NCBI GenBank assembly: GCA_029820995.1
Contig: JALGUG010000008.1
Location: 1 to 39,869, forward strand
Length of the DNA: 39,869 nucleotides
Reading direction: 5' to 3'
Origin: Candidatus Zipacnadia bacterium
GTDB lineage: Bacteria > Armatimonadota > Zipacnadia > JALGUG01
The notes beneath the pieces were generated by a model that was not told the DNA's origin, made no database searches, and worked only from the letters and a program-made list of their open reading frames with translations. Positions 1 through 9,094 of this stretch are shown here, piece after piece. Within the stretch, counting starts at the first letter, position 1. Each line of letters begins with the position of its first letter. The position numbers and the translations under genes are program-made.

Positions 1-93
1 TACCGCGCCGCCGGCGCCTCCTCCGCGTTGACTGCTCATTCCCGGCGCGCCACGAACAAGCAAATCGCCGACTGGATCGCCGGCACTGGCTAG
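1..93 (+). CDS. 3' end of a truncated upstream CDS (…SALTAHSRRATNKQIADWIAGTG*)
   Basis: Open in frame 1 from the window edge to TAG at 91-93; followed by a repeat-b fragment, as after other + strand stops here. Too short for family assignment. Confidence 0.45.
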   Translation, partial: YRAAGASSALTAHSRRATNKQIADWIAGTG

Positions 94-116
94 AAGCTGT
101 TCCGTCACCCTTGCAG
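90..116 (+). repeat. Intergenic repeat family b, left-end fragment
   Basis: ctagaagctgttccgtcacccttgcag resembles ccagaagctgtttcataacccctgtag at 6630; right half missing. Confidence 0.6.
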
Positions 117-157
117 CAGCCGCACTGGAGGGCCCGGATGGAGCACGGGCCCAGGTC

Positions 158-196
158 GGAGGGGCCGCGATGGGGTTGGGGTCCCATCCGGCCCGC
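158..196 (+). repeat. Intergenic repeat family a, short form, copy 1
   Basis: ggaggggccgcgatggggttggggtcccatccggcccgc. Confidence 0.85.
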
Positions 197-288
197 CTCT
201 TGCTGTTCGTTCGATCCAACCCAACCATGAAGGCCAAGACCTCCTGATGCCGAAGACAGCCCTATCCTCCCTCCTCTGGTGATCCCTC

Positions 289-1374
289 ATGACAAAGGTC
301 GCCCTTGGCTTTCTCGGTTGTGGCTTCATGGGCCAGCGCGCCCACCTGCCGAACTTCCTCCAGTCCGACAAGTGCGGCCAGCGCGCCCACCTGCCGAACT
401 TCCTCCAGTCCGACAAGTGCGAGGTCCTTGCCCTCTGTGAGGCGCGTCCCCGCCTGGCGAAACTCGTCGCGGAGCAGCATCAGATCCCGAAGATCTACCA
501 TTCCGTGGAGCAACTCGCCGCCGACAACGACATCCAGGCCGTCGCGGCCATCGCGCGCGAGACCCTCAACGCCCGGCTAGCGTGCACGCTCCTGGCCGCG
601 GGCAAACACGTCTATCTCGAAAAGCCGATGACCACCAACTCCGAGGCCGGGCGCCGGATGCTCCAGGCGGCCCGGGCCGGCGGCGCCAAGCTGATGATCG
701 CCTACATGAAACGCTACGATGAGGGCGTCCGCCGAGCGAAGGCCCTCCTGGACGATCTCCTTGCCTCCGGCGAACTCGGCGCTCTCACCTTTGTGCGAGC
801 CGAGTGCTTTGGCGGCGACTGGATCACCGGCATGAGCCCCGCGATTACCACTGACGAGCCCTATCCCGACCTCCCCGCCACCGGCCCGCCCGACTGGCTG
901 CCGGCCGACCGCCGCGCCGACTTCAATCGCTTGAACAACGTCTATTGCCACAACATCAACCTCGTCCGCTTCCTCTTGGACCGCGACCTCACCGTGGCAC
1001 ATGCTGATCTGTCCCGCGCCGCCTGGGTCATCATTTTCGACGCCGACGGTGTTACCGTGACCCTCGAAGTCGGCATGATGTCCGCCCATGCCTGGCATGA
1101 ACGCACCGAGCTCTACTTCGAGCGCGGCAAGTTGGAGCTGCTCACGCCTCCGCCCCTCTTGCGCGAAGTCCCCGCAAGGGTTAGACTCTACCAGGCAGGT
1201 GACGCGAAGCAGTACCTGGAGCCGATCGCGCCCTGGTCCTGGGCCTTCCGTAACGAGGCCGAGCACTTCCTGGACTGCCTTCGGGAGAACCGCGAGCCCG
1301 CCTCCTCGGGCGCCGATTCCCTGCGCGATCTGCTGCTCGTCGAAGAGGCCTTTCGGCGCGACCTGCAGGTCTAG
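289..1374 (+). CDS. Gfo/Idh/MocA-family NAD(P)-dependent oxidoreductase
   Basis: N-terminal Rossmann motif GFLGCGFMGQRAHL, EKP motif (YLEKPMTTNSEAGRRML). Contains an in-frame tandem duplication of GQRAHLPNFLQSDKC. Confidence 0.9.
   Translation: MTKVALGFLGCGFMGQRAHLPNFLQSDKCGQRAHLPNFLQSDKCEVLALCEARPRLAKLVAEQHQIPKIYHSVEQLAADNDIQAVAAIARETLNARLACTLLAAGKHVYLEKPMTTNSEAGRRMLQAARAGGAKLMIAYMKRYDEGVRRAKALLDDLLASGELGALTFVRAECFGGDWITGMSPAITTDEPYPDLPATGPPDWLPADRRADFNRLNNVYCHNINLVRFLLDRDLTVAHADLSRAAWVIIFDADGVTVTLEVGMMSAHAWHERTELYFERGKLELLTPPPLLREVPARVRLYQAGDAKQYLEPIAPWSWAFRNEAEHFLDCLRENREPASSGADSLRDLLLVEEAFRRDLQV
331..420 (+). repeat. Perfect 45-bp tandem duplication (331-375 and 376-420)
   Basis: ggccagcgcgcccacctgccgaacttcctccagtccgacaagtgc occurs twice back to back, identical. 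Confidence 0.98.
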
Positions 1375-1440
1375 CTCCGCAGAGGTGCCTGTTCAGCTTC
1401 GGGCCGAGCGGAACCCGACTGATTCACACAACAGCACATT

Positions 1441-2334
1441 ATGCAGCGCCTCATCGAATCCTATCTGGACTACCTGCTGGTCGAGCGCCGATTGGCGCGC
1501 AACTCCGTCGCCGCCTATCGCCGCGACCTGGACCAATGGCGCCATTTTCTCCAGAGCCGAAACAAGTGGCGCTTTGCCGACGCGGACCCGGAGGACGTCC
1601 GCGTCTTCGTCGAGCAGCTCTACCGGCTGCGTCGGGCCCGCACCACCGTCGCCCGCAAGCTCAGCAGCCTCCGCGGTCTGCACAAGTTCCTGGTGCGCGA
1701 AGGCATCCTGGACCAGAACGTCGCAGTCGATCTTGACCTCCCCAAGCCCGGCCGTCGCCTGCCGCACACGCTCTCGCGCCAAGAAGTGGACCGGCTCCTG
1801 GCGGCCCCCGATACCTCCACCCCCGAGGGCCTCCGGAACGCCGCCATGATCTGGCTGCTCTACGCCACGGGCCTCCGCGTCTCCGAACTCGTCAACCTCG
1901 AGCTCAAGGAGTTGAACCTCCCGGCCCGGATCGTTAACACCATCGGCAAGGGCGGAAAACAACGCCTGATCCCCGTCGCCGACTGCACTGCGGCCCTCGT
2001 CCGCCGCTACCTTGAAACCGCTCGCGGGCGATTTGTCCGCAGCGGGCGGCAGGATGATGCCGTGTTTCTCACGAACAGGGGAACACGATACACGCGAGCC
2101 GGCTTCTGGAAGCTGCTGCGCCGCTACTCCGTCGCCGCGGGCCTGGAGCGTCCCGTATCGCCCCACGTCCTGCGGCACTCCTTTGCCACTCACCTTCTAG
2201 ACGGCGGCGCCGACCTGCGCGTTATTCAGCAGCTCCTGGGACATGCCGATCTTACTACTACTGAGATCTACACCCAGGTCTCGCGTGCGCGTCTCCGGGA
2301 AGTCTACGATACCGCACATCCGCGCGCGCGGTGA
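1441..2334 (+). CDS. Tyrosine recombinase XerC/XerD family
   Basis: N-terminal SAM-like domain (ESYLDYLLVERRLARNSVAAYRRDL) and catalytic motifs TGLRVSEL, HVLRHSFATHLL, LLGHADLTTTEIYTQV. Confidence 0.95.
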   Translation: MQRLIESYLDYLLVERRLARNSVAAYRRDLDQWRHFLQSRNKWRFADADPEDVRVFVEQLYRLRRARTTVARKLSSLRGLHKFLVREGILDQNVAVDLDLPKPGRRLPHTLSRQEVDRLLAAPDTSTPEGLRNAAMIWLLYATGLRVSELVNLELKELNLPARIVNTIGKGGKQRLIPVADCTAALVRRYLETARGRFVRSGRQDDAVFLTNRGTRYTRAGFWKLLRRYSVAAGLERPVSPHVLRHSFATHLLDGGADLRVIQQLLGHADLTTTEIYTQVSRARLREVYDTAHPRAR

Positions 2335-3500
2335 GCGATCTCATGCCGACTAACCCTACCTCAGCTACCCAGTTCCCCCCGGACCTCGCCGCCCACCTTC
2401 GTGCCGAGCAGCCGGCCATCGCTCAACGCTGGCTGGACGCGATCACCAAGCAGGCCCTTCTCCCTCCTCGTATCGCCCGCCGTCTACCCGCCGACCAAGC
2501 GGTCAGATGGGGCCTCGAGTGCCTGCTGCAGGACCGGGAAGAACCGCTTACCGCCTGGCTGCAGTACATTGCCCGTCTGGCGCCGCGCCTGAATGTCACC
2601 GTCGCCCAGGCCATGGACATCGCGGGCCTGTTTTGCGGCGAGATTGCCGCCGTTATAGACCACTTCTACGCTGATGCCGATCGCCTGTCCGACGAGATCC
2701 GCCTCTCTCACACCGCCCTGGCCCTCGGCACCGCACGGCTCTGCCGCCTGGCCGCCGATGCCTTCCACCGGGCCCACAATCGCCAACTCGAACTGGCCCT
2801 CGCTCGTCTGGCGGATTCCCAGGCCCGCTACAGCGCCCTCGTCGAGTACGCCAACGATCTCGTTCTCCAGTCCGACGCCGAGGGCCGCTTCGTGTTCGTC
2901 AACCACCGCGTCCACGACGTTCTCGGCTACCACCCCGACGAGATGATTGGACGCCCCTTTAGCGACTTCATGACGCCCGAAAGCGCGCGCCGTGCCGAGC
3001 AAATGTTTGAGGAAGGGCGTCATATACCCGGCCACACTACGGTCATCACTCTCGACTTCGTCAAGAAGGGATCCCGGGAAACTGTCCCTCTCGAGATCAG
3101 CCGTGTGGCCTTCCACGACCGTAGCGGGCGCTTCCGCGGCGCTATGGGCGTCGGCCGCGACGTTTCCGCCCAGTTGGCCGAGCGTGCCGCTCGCGAGCGA
3201 CAGCTCCAGCTCCGCGCCATCGTCGGCACGGTCATGGGCGCCAACCACGAGATCAACAATCCGCTGGCCTCGATCTTGACTCATGTCGAGGTCATCCGCC
3301 AGCGTGTGGACCCCGATAACGCCGAAGTCCAGGCCTCGCTCGACGCCATCGCCGTCCAGGCCCGACGCATCGCCGACTTCACTCAGCGCCTCCGCGAGAC
3401 CGCTGAGCCGGCCTTCGTCGAGTATCAGCAACATATCCCCATGTTGGACCTGCGCAATTCCCACACCGAGTCCGAACCTGAGCCCTCTCCGGAGGAATAG
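2331..3500 (+). CDS. PAS-domain protein with HisKA-like H-box but no HATPase_c domain; RsbRD-N-like N-terminus
   Basis: PAS region (YSALVEYANDLVLQSDAEGRFVFVNHRVHDVLGYHPDEMIGRPFSDFM), H-box NHEINNPLASILTHVEVI; ends about 75 aa later. GTGA overlap with the preceding gene. Confidence 0.8.
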   Translation: MSDLMPTNPTSATQFPPDLAAHLRAEQPAIAQRWLDAITKQALLPPRIARRLPADQAVRWGLECLLQDREEPLTAWLQYIARLAPRLNVTVAQAMDIAGLFCGEIAAVIDHFYADADRLSDEIRLSHTALALGTARLCRLAADAFHRAHNRQLELALARLADSQARYSALVEYANDLVLQSDAEGRFVFVNHRVHDVLGYHPDEMIGRPFSDFMTPESARRAEQMFEEGRHIPGHTTVITLDFVKKGSRETVPLEISRVAFHDRSGRFRGAMGVGRDVSAQLAERAARERQLQLRAIVGTVMGANHEINNPLASILTHVEVIRQRVDPDNAEVQASLDAIAVQARRIADFTQRLRETAEPAFVEYQQHIPMLDLRNSHTESEPEPSPEE

Positions 3501-3502
3501 CC

Positions 3503-6500
3503 ATGCTCGCCTCCCCTCGCCGATCCTTGATTCCAGCGGCGGTGTTCTGTGCCGCCCTCATCCTCGCAGCCGGCGCGCTCGCCGCGCCGCCAAGTCTGCA
3601 AGCCTCCCGCGTGCCGACCCCGCCCCGGATTGACGGCCGCCTTTCAGATGCCTGCTGGCAGCAGATCCCGCCGGTCGCCGACTTCAAGCTCCTGAAGTCC
3701 GGCGAATCCCCGACGCAGGCAACCGCCGCCCGCGTCGCCTTCACCGACGACGCCCTGTTCTTCGCCTTCGATTGCCGTGAAGACCGGCCCGCCCAGATCC
3801 AGACGAAGATCTCCCGGCCCGATGGCGGCGTCTATCACGATGATTGCGTCGAGGTCTTCCTCGCTCCCTTCCCGGATCGCTCGCGCTACTACCATCTCAT
3901 CGTCAACGCCGCCGGCGTGCTCCAGGACGAACTGCGCCAGGACATCTCCTGGCAATCCAAGGCCGGCGCGGCGGCCCGGAAAACCGATACGGGCTACACG
4001 GTGGAGTTGGCCGTGCCGCTTGCTCGTCTCGAGCTCGACGCCGACGTCACCCCGACCTGGGGCCTCAACCTCTGCCGCGAGGAGCGGCCCCACGGCGAAA
4101 TCAGCTCCTGGGCCCCCATGGCCTCCGGCTTCCACGATCCCGACCGCTTCGGCACGCTCTCCGGCCTTGATCTCGACCTCGCGCCACACGTGCGCCGGAC
4201 CCTCGCCTCCCGTGCCGAGCTCAACGCCGAGCGCGCCGACTGCCTGTTCCACTCGCTGAGCGACTACCGCTTCTCGCTCGGCCGCCGTACGGCAGCCCGG
4301 ACCCGCCGCTGTTGGAAGGCGCTCACCGCCATCGGCGAGCAGCTCCGCGGGGCCGCTGCGATGCCCCGGCTGCGGGAGATCCAGACCGAGCTAAATCGCC
4401 TCGTGGCCGATCTGGACCGGCTGCACAGCCTCGCGGGTAAGGTCGAACTCGCCGCGGCCATGCACAAGGCCGGTCGCCCCACGTCCTATGCCGTCTGCTC
4501 CGTCAGCACGATGAGCAAGCGCGGCCCCAATTCCTCCTTGGGCCATCCCGTCACCAAAGCCGTCAGCCTCTCCGCCGCCCGGAACGAGTACGAGCCGCTC
4601 CAGCTTCTCGTTGTGCCCCTCGAGAAAGACCTCCACCAGGTCAAGGTCCGGGCCTCCGGGCTGAAGTCCGGCCCGCACTCGATCCCCGCCGAGAACGTCA
4701 CCGTCAACGTCGTCGGCTTCGTCAACATCAAGCAGCCCTCCGGCCGCTCCGGCGCCCCGCCCGGACTGTATGCCGATCCCCTGCTCGACAACCACCCCGT
4801 GGACATCGAGGCCTCCGGCTGCCGGCCCTTCTGGATCACCTACTACGTGCCGCCCAATACGCCGGCGGGCACCTACGAGGGCGCCATCACCGTTGCTCCC
4901 GCCGGCGAAGAGCCCGCCACGTACCCGGTGCTGCTCCGCGTCTTCGACTTCGAGCTGCCGCGCGCCAGCTTCCTCCGCACCTCCTTTGGCCTCAGCGAAG
5001 GCTCTATCCTCAGCCGCTACGGCCTGCCACCCGCGCCCAACATCCCCTCCGGCTACCACTTCGGCACGTGGACCGGCGCCGACATCCGCGGCATCGCCAA
5101 CTACTTCGGCTCGGGCGTCTTTGAGGGGGCCCTCGACACCCGGGTCAAACACACGGGCCGGCGTTCCATCCGCATTGACTGCGAGCGAGCCGAGAAAGGC
5201 ACGCACGAGGCGCCCCGCGCCTGCTACTACCACGACCCGCCGCTGAAGCTCGCCCCGAAGCACAAGTACTCCGTCAAGTTCTTCTATCGCACCACCGGGG
5301 TGCCCGACAACGGCGCCTACTGCTCGGCGCTGGGCGGCGCCGGCGGCGGAGTAGGCCTCAAGGCCTCCGACCAGTGGACCGAGGCTCACTTCACCATGAC
5401 CACGGGGGACGAAGGAACCGCGCGCCTGTACTTCGGCCTCCGCCGTCCGGGCCAGGTCTGGTTTGACGACGTCACGATCGAATCGGAGGACCGGCCCGGC
5501 GAGAACCTCTGCCCCAACCCGGGCTTCGAGGCCGGCGACTTCGCCCTGCGCCGGAAGATCCTGCGCGCCTATCGCCTCAACCTGCTCCGGCACCGCGCTT
5601 CGCCGACCAACATCGTCTCACCCCGGATCACCGTCGCCGATGACGGCAAAGTCACCATGGATTGGACCGAGTTCGACGAGGAGATCTCCTTCCTCCTGGA
5701 CCACGGCCTGACCGCCTTCAACATGCCCTGGTGCCGAGTCGCCCGCGGCTGGGGCAAGGTCACGCTTACAGAGGACCCCAAGCAGCTCAAACAGCAAGAG
5801 GAGATCTTGCGGCAGACCGAGGCCCACATGGTCGCCAAAGGCTGGGACCGGATCGGCTATCTGTACATCGTGGACGAGCCCGGCAAGCAGTACTTCCCCG
5901 AGCTGAAGCAGGCCTTCGGGCTGATTCACAAGGTCGCGCCCCGGCTCAAGATCCTGCTCACCTTCGGGTACGGCGCCACTCGCCCGCACGAGCCCGGCAA
6001 GCCGCAGTATGCCGACCTCGCCGGCTTCGTGGACATCTGGGTGCCCCACAGCGACTGCTTCGACCGCGAATTCCTGGACACCCGCCGCCGGGCCGGCGAC
6101 GAGATCTGGGACTACGTCTGCATCTCCGCCCAGAAGCCCTACGCCAACATCTGGGGCATTGACTACCCCGGCACCGATCACCGCATCGTCTTCTGGCAGT
6201 GCTTCGCCGAGAACATGACCGGCTTCCTCTATTGGCAAACCACCTACTGGAAAGAGAACCCCTGGGAGAACCCGCTCACCTATCCGGGCGGCAACGGCGA
6301 CGGCTCGATGTTCTACCCCCGGAAGGAACTGGCCGAGGGGCGCTACGGTCCCATCAACTCCATCCGCTGGGAGCTCTGCCGCGACGGCATCGAGGACTTC
6401 GACTACTTCCGTCTGCTGGAGCAGCTCGTGCAACGCTGCGAGAAACTTGGGAAGAGGAAACTGGCCCGGGAGGGCCGCAAGCTCCTGGACCTCTCGCCCC

Positions 6501-6616
6501 TCACGAAGTCCTTCACGGAGTACACCGACCAGCCGAACGCCCTCGAGAACCGCCGCCTCCGCATCGGCTCCTTCCTCAGCCGCAATGCCGACCTGCTGAC
6601 GCAAGCGGCGCAATAG
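3503..6616 (+). CDS. Secreted CBM9-like plus DUF4091-like carbohydrate-active protein
   Basis: Signal peptide; CBM9-like PPRIDGRLSDACWQQIP…DDCVEVFLAPFPD; C-terminal DUF4091-like RWELCRDGIEDFDYFRLLEQL. SD ggagg upstream of ATG. Confidence 0.82.
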   Translation: MLASPRRSLIPAAVFCAALILAAGALAAPPSLQASRVPTPPRIDGRLSDACWQQIPPVADFKLLKSGESPTQATAARVAFTDDALFFAFDCREDRPAQIQTKISRPDGGVYHDDCVEVFLAPFPDRSRYYHLIVNAAGVLQDELRQDISWQSKAGAAARKTDTGYTVELAVPLARLELDADVTPTWGLNLCREERPHGEISSWAPMASGFHDPDRFGTLSGLDLDLAPHVRRTLASRAELNAERADCLFHSLSDYRFSLGRRTAARTRRCWKALTAIGEQLRGAAAMPRLREIQTELNRLVADLDRLHSLAGKVELAAAMHKAGRPTSYAVCSVSTMSKRGPNSSLGHPVTKAVSLSAARNEYEPLQLLVVPLEKDLHQVKVRASGLKSGPHSIPAENVTVNVVGFVNIKQPSGRSGAPPGLYADPLLDNHPVDIEASGCRPFWITYYVPPNTPAGTYEGAITVAPAGEEPATYPVLLRVFDFELPRASFLRTSFGLSEGSILSRYGLPPAPNIPSGYHFGTWTGADIRGIANYFGSGVFEGALDTRVKHTGRRSIRIDCERAEKGTHEAPRACYYHDPPLKLAPKHKYSVKFFYRTTGVPDNGAYCSALGGAGGGVGLKASDQWTEAHFTMTTGDEGTARLYFGLRRPGQVWFDDVTIESEDRPGENLCPNPGFEAGDFALRRKILRAYRLNLLRHRASPTNIVSPRITVADDGKVTMDWTEFDEEISFLLDHGLTAFNMPWCRVARGWGKVTLTEDPKQLKQQEEILRQTEAHMVAKGWDRIGYLYIVDEPGKQYFPELKQAFGLIHKVAPRLKILLTFGYGATRPHEPGKPQYADLAGFVDIWVPHSDCFDREFLDTRRRAGDEIWDYVCISAQKPYANIWGIDYPGTDHRIVFWQCFAENMTGFLYWQTTYWKENPWENPLTYPGGNGDGSMFYPRKELAEGRYGPINSIRWELCRDGIEDFDYFRLLEQLVQRCEKLGKRKLAREGRKLLDLSPLTKSFTEYTDQPNALENRRLRIGSFLSRNADLLTQAAQ

Positions 6617-6630
6617 CCGAAGGCCGTGAC

Positions 6631-6712
6631 CAGAAGCTGTTTCATAACCCCTGTAGGATAACATAGAGCGCCTTCAGGCGCGATTGCCGTTTGTCGTTGA
6701 GGTTATGAAACC
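6631..6712 (+). repeat. Intergenic repeat family b, copy 1 (nested hairpin)
   Basis: GTTTCATAACC (6639-6649) / GGTTATGAAAC (6701-6711) enclosing GCGCCT-tc-AGGCGC (6668-6681). Confidence 0.85.
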
Positions 6713-6779
6713 ACCTCAAGTACTACAACGTGAGTTCTGCGCGACCTGAGGGGGGCCGAATGAGCTATGGGCCTAGGCT

Positions 6780-6818
6780 GGAGGGGCCGTGACGGGGTCG
6801 GGGCCCCATCCGGCCCGC
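6780..6818 (+). repeat. Intergenic repeat family a, short form, copy 2
   Basis: ggaggggccgtgacggggtcggggccccatccggcccgc; matches 158-196 and 16454-16492. Confidence 0.85.
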
Positions 6819-6921
6819 AGTCGTCCTTACCTCGTCGGTTGCGACTCCGCGCTCGATATGATAAACTCAAGTTACGATTCCCCGCGCGCCGGCCTCCGTT
6901 CTGTCCGGCGCGTTCATCATC

Positions 6922-8115
6922 ATGGATACGGCAGCATACGACTATCGCGCCGTGTGGCGCGCCAAGCGGCTGAGCCTCTACCGCCGCCGGCTTCTGCTGA
7001 CCGTCGTTGCGCTCCTCGTGGTCGGCCTCGCCCTTTTCCTGCGCTGGCCCCGGGACCACGTCGAGCTGATCTGGCAGTTCGATCTCGGCCATGCCGGCAC
7101 CCCCAGATTGGCCCTCCGCGGCAAGACCCTCTACGTTGCCTGGGAACAGGGCCGCGTTGACGCCCTGCACGCGCGCCGCGGCCACACTCAGTGGCCGGGA
7201 CCCGCGCAGCTTCCCTTCTCCACCAAATCGGAGCCGGCAGCCAGTGCCGAAGCGCTCATCGTCGGCGCCGAGGACGGCGGCATTCGCGCCCTGGACGCGC
7301 TTGACGGCCACCAGCTCTGGGAGTACCGCACCACGGGCCCTGTCGAGGCCCAGCCCGTCGTCGTGGACGGCGCCGTGTACGTCGGCACCGATGATGGTCT
7401 GCTCTACGCGCTCAACGCCCGCACCGGCCTGCCGCTCTGGCGGTTCGAAGGCAGCCCCAACGGCCCCCCCGGCGGCGGCAGCGACACTGCGCCGCCCGGA
7501 CCTCGCGCGCCCATCGCCGCCGCGGTCGCCGCCGATGACCGCCGCATCTTCGTGGCCTCGCTGGATCACTGTGTCTATGCCCTGAATAGGGCCACCGGCC
7601 GGCCCGTCTGGGCGCGGCCGTACAAAGCCGACGCGCCGATCTACGTCCCGCCGCTGCTGGTGGCCGACACGCTCATCGTCGGCTCCGACAACGGTATCCT
7701 CCATTTCTTGGGAGCTGCCGACGGCCGCGCTCTCGGTCTGTCCCGCGGCCGCGGGCCCATACGTCGCCCCCTGTGCTCCGACGGGCGCATAGTCTACTGG
7801 TGCGCCAACGACGATACGATCTACGCCTCCGCCCTCCCGTCGCGGACTCTCCTCTGGGCCCATCGGTACTCTGGAAGCATGACTGTAGGACCGCTGCTCT
7901 GCGGAGCCGCCCTGGTCTATGGAACCGCTGACGGCGATCTGGTGCTTCTCCAGCGATCCTCCGGCCGCCGACTCTGGCACCAACGCACCGGCTGGCCCCT
8001 CACTGACGGCCTGGTGGGACGCTCCGGACCGGCCGCCGGTCTTCTCTTCCTCGCCGGCCGCGACGGAATCGTCCGAGCCATCGCTCTACCGCCTGCCGGC
8101 CGCCGGACATCGTAG
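6922..8115 (+). CDS. Membrane-anchored PQQ-like beta-propeller repeat protein
   Basis: N-terminal TM (LLLTVVALLVVGLALFL) then repeats such as VGAEDGGIRALDALDGHQLWEYRTTGPVEAQPVVVDGAVYVGTDDGLLYALNARTGLPLWRF. Confidence 0.88.
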   Translation: MDTAAYDYRAVWRAKRLSLYRRRLLLTVVALLVVGLALFLRWPRDHVELIWQFDLGHAGTPRLALRGKTLYVAWEQGRVDALHARRGHTQWPGPAQLPFSTKSEPAASAEALIVGAEDGGIRALDALDGHQLWEYRTTGPVEAQPVVVDGAVYVGTDDGLLYALNARTGLPLWRFEGSPNGPPGGGSDTAPPGPRAPIAAAVAADDRRIFVASLDHCVYALNRATGRPVWARPYKADAPIYVPPLLVADTLIVGSDNGILHFLGAADGRALGLSRGRGPIRRPLCSDGRIVYWCANDDTIYASALPSRTLLWAHRYSGSMTVGPLLCGAALVYGTADGDLVLLQRSSGRRLWHQRTGWPLTDGLVGRSGPAAGLLFLAGRDGIVRAIALPPAGRRTS

Positions 8116-8153
8116 CGGCGTCGCCCACGCCCTTCCTCATCAGGAGCTGCAAC

Positions 8154-9050
8154 ATGGCCGCCCGCAAGATCCAACCTCTGAGCTACCGCGACCTGCCCCA
8201 GATGATCCGCCTAGCCGCCCAGAGCTTTCGGGAGCTGCCCGCCCGCCAGCCTGCCCAACTCGCAGGCTATCTGCTGCCCATTCTACAACGGCACCCCGAC
8301 TGGGGCTGGAAAGCCGTCCGCGGCGCTCGCCTCGAAGGCTACATCGTCGGCCAACCCCATCCAGCCACTGCCTCCGTCAGCATCATGCACCTCGCCGTCA
8401 GCCCCGAATGCCAGCGCAAGGGCCTGGGTAGCAAGCTGCTGGCGGTCCTGGAAGACCGGGCGCGCCGGGAGGAGCTCTCGCGCGTCCGACTGGCCACCGT
8501 CTACGCGGCCCGCTTCTATGAGCAGCACGGCTATCACCCCCTGGGCGCCGATCACAAGCTCATCAAGGAGATCTGCGGCCATTCCTGCCCCCCGGTTTCC
8601 GACCCGCGGTTCTCTCTCGCCCAACCGGATGACCTCAAGCACCCCCTGCGGGCCTTGGACGAAGATGTCGCCTGTCGCTTCCTGCAAGCCTATTACCGCT
8701 GGTACGGCCCGGGCTTCTGCCTGCTAGCCCGGTCCGGCCACCGGCTGAAGGCCCTGCTCGTCGCCGGACCTCGCGCCCTGGAGGAGATCGGCGGCCTCAA
8801 CCACGCCGCTCACCCCCCGGCCTACGACCTCTTCGCCACCGAGTTCTGGTACGCCGCCGATGACGCCCTCTATCCCGTCCTGGCCGCTGCCTTGGCCCAC
8901 GAGGCCTCTCAACGCGGCGCCCGCTTCATCGGCCTCCAACTCGAGCGCGGCCGCGAAGACCTCTTGCCTCGCCTCGAGAAGCACGGGTTCATTGACTCGG
9001 ACTGGCCTTCCTGGCACACGCTGTACTGGTACGAGAAGGACCTTGCCTGA
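8154..9050 (+). CDS. GNAT-family N-acetyltransferase, probably two GNAT folds
   Basis: MHLAVSPECQRKGLGSKLLAVLEDRAR acetyl-CoA motif, then a second GNAT-like half. SD caggag. Confidence 0.85.
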   Translation: MAARKIQPLSYRDLPQMIRLAAQSFRELPARQPAQLAGYLLPILQRHPDWGWKAVRGARLEGYIVGQPHPATASVSIMHLAVSPECQRKGLGSKLLAVLEDRARREELSRVRLATVYAARFYEQHGYHPLGADHKLIKEICGHSCPPVSDPRFSLAQPDDLKHPLRALDEDVACRFLQAYYRWYGPGFCLLARSGHRLKALLVAGPRALEEIGGLNHAAHPPAYDLFATEFWYAADDALYPVLAAALAHEASQRGARFIGLQLERGREDLLPRLEKHGFIDSDWPSWHTLYWYEKDLA

Positions 9051-9094
9051 GCAACGCGAAGGACCCCCTCCGCCTTCGAAGGAGCGATGCCCCC

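Noticed and set aside
1441-2334. Tyrosine recombinase as marker of an integrated phage or integron
   Set aside because: Looks like a housekeeping XerC/D-type protein; no attachment repeats, phage genes or attC array seen nearby.
4391-5593. 400-aa minus-strand ORF antisense to the CBM9/DUF4091-like gene
   Set aside because: Composition is Gly/Ala/Val/Asp-rich as in mirror frames of GC-rich genes; no domain or start signal.
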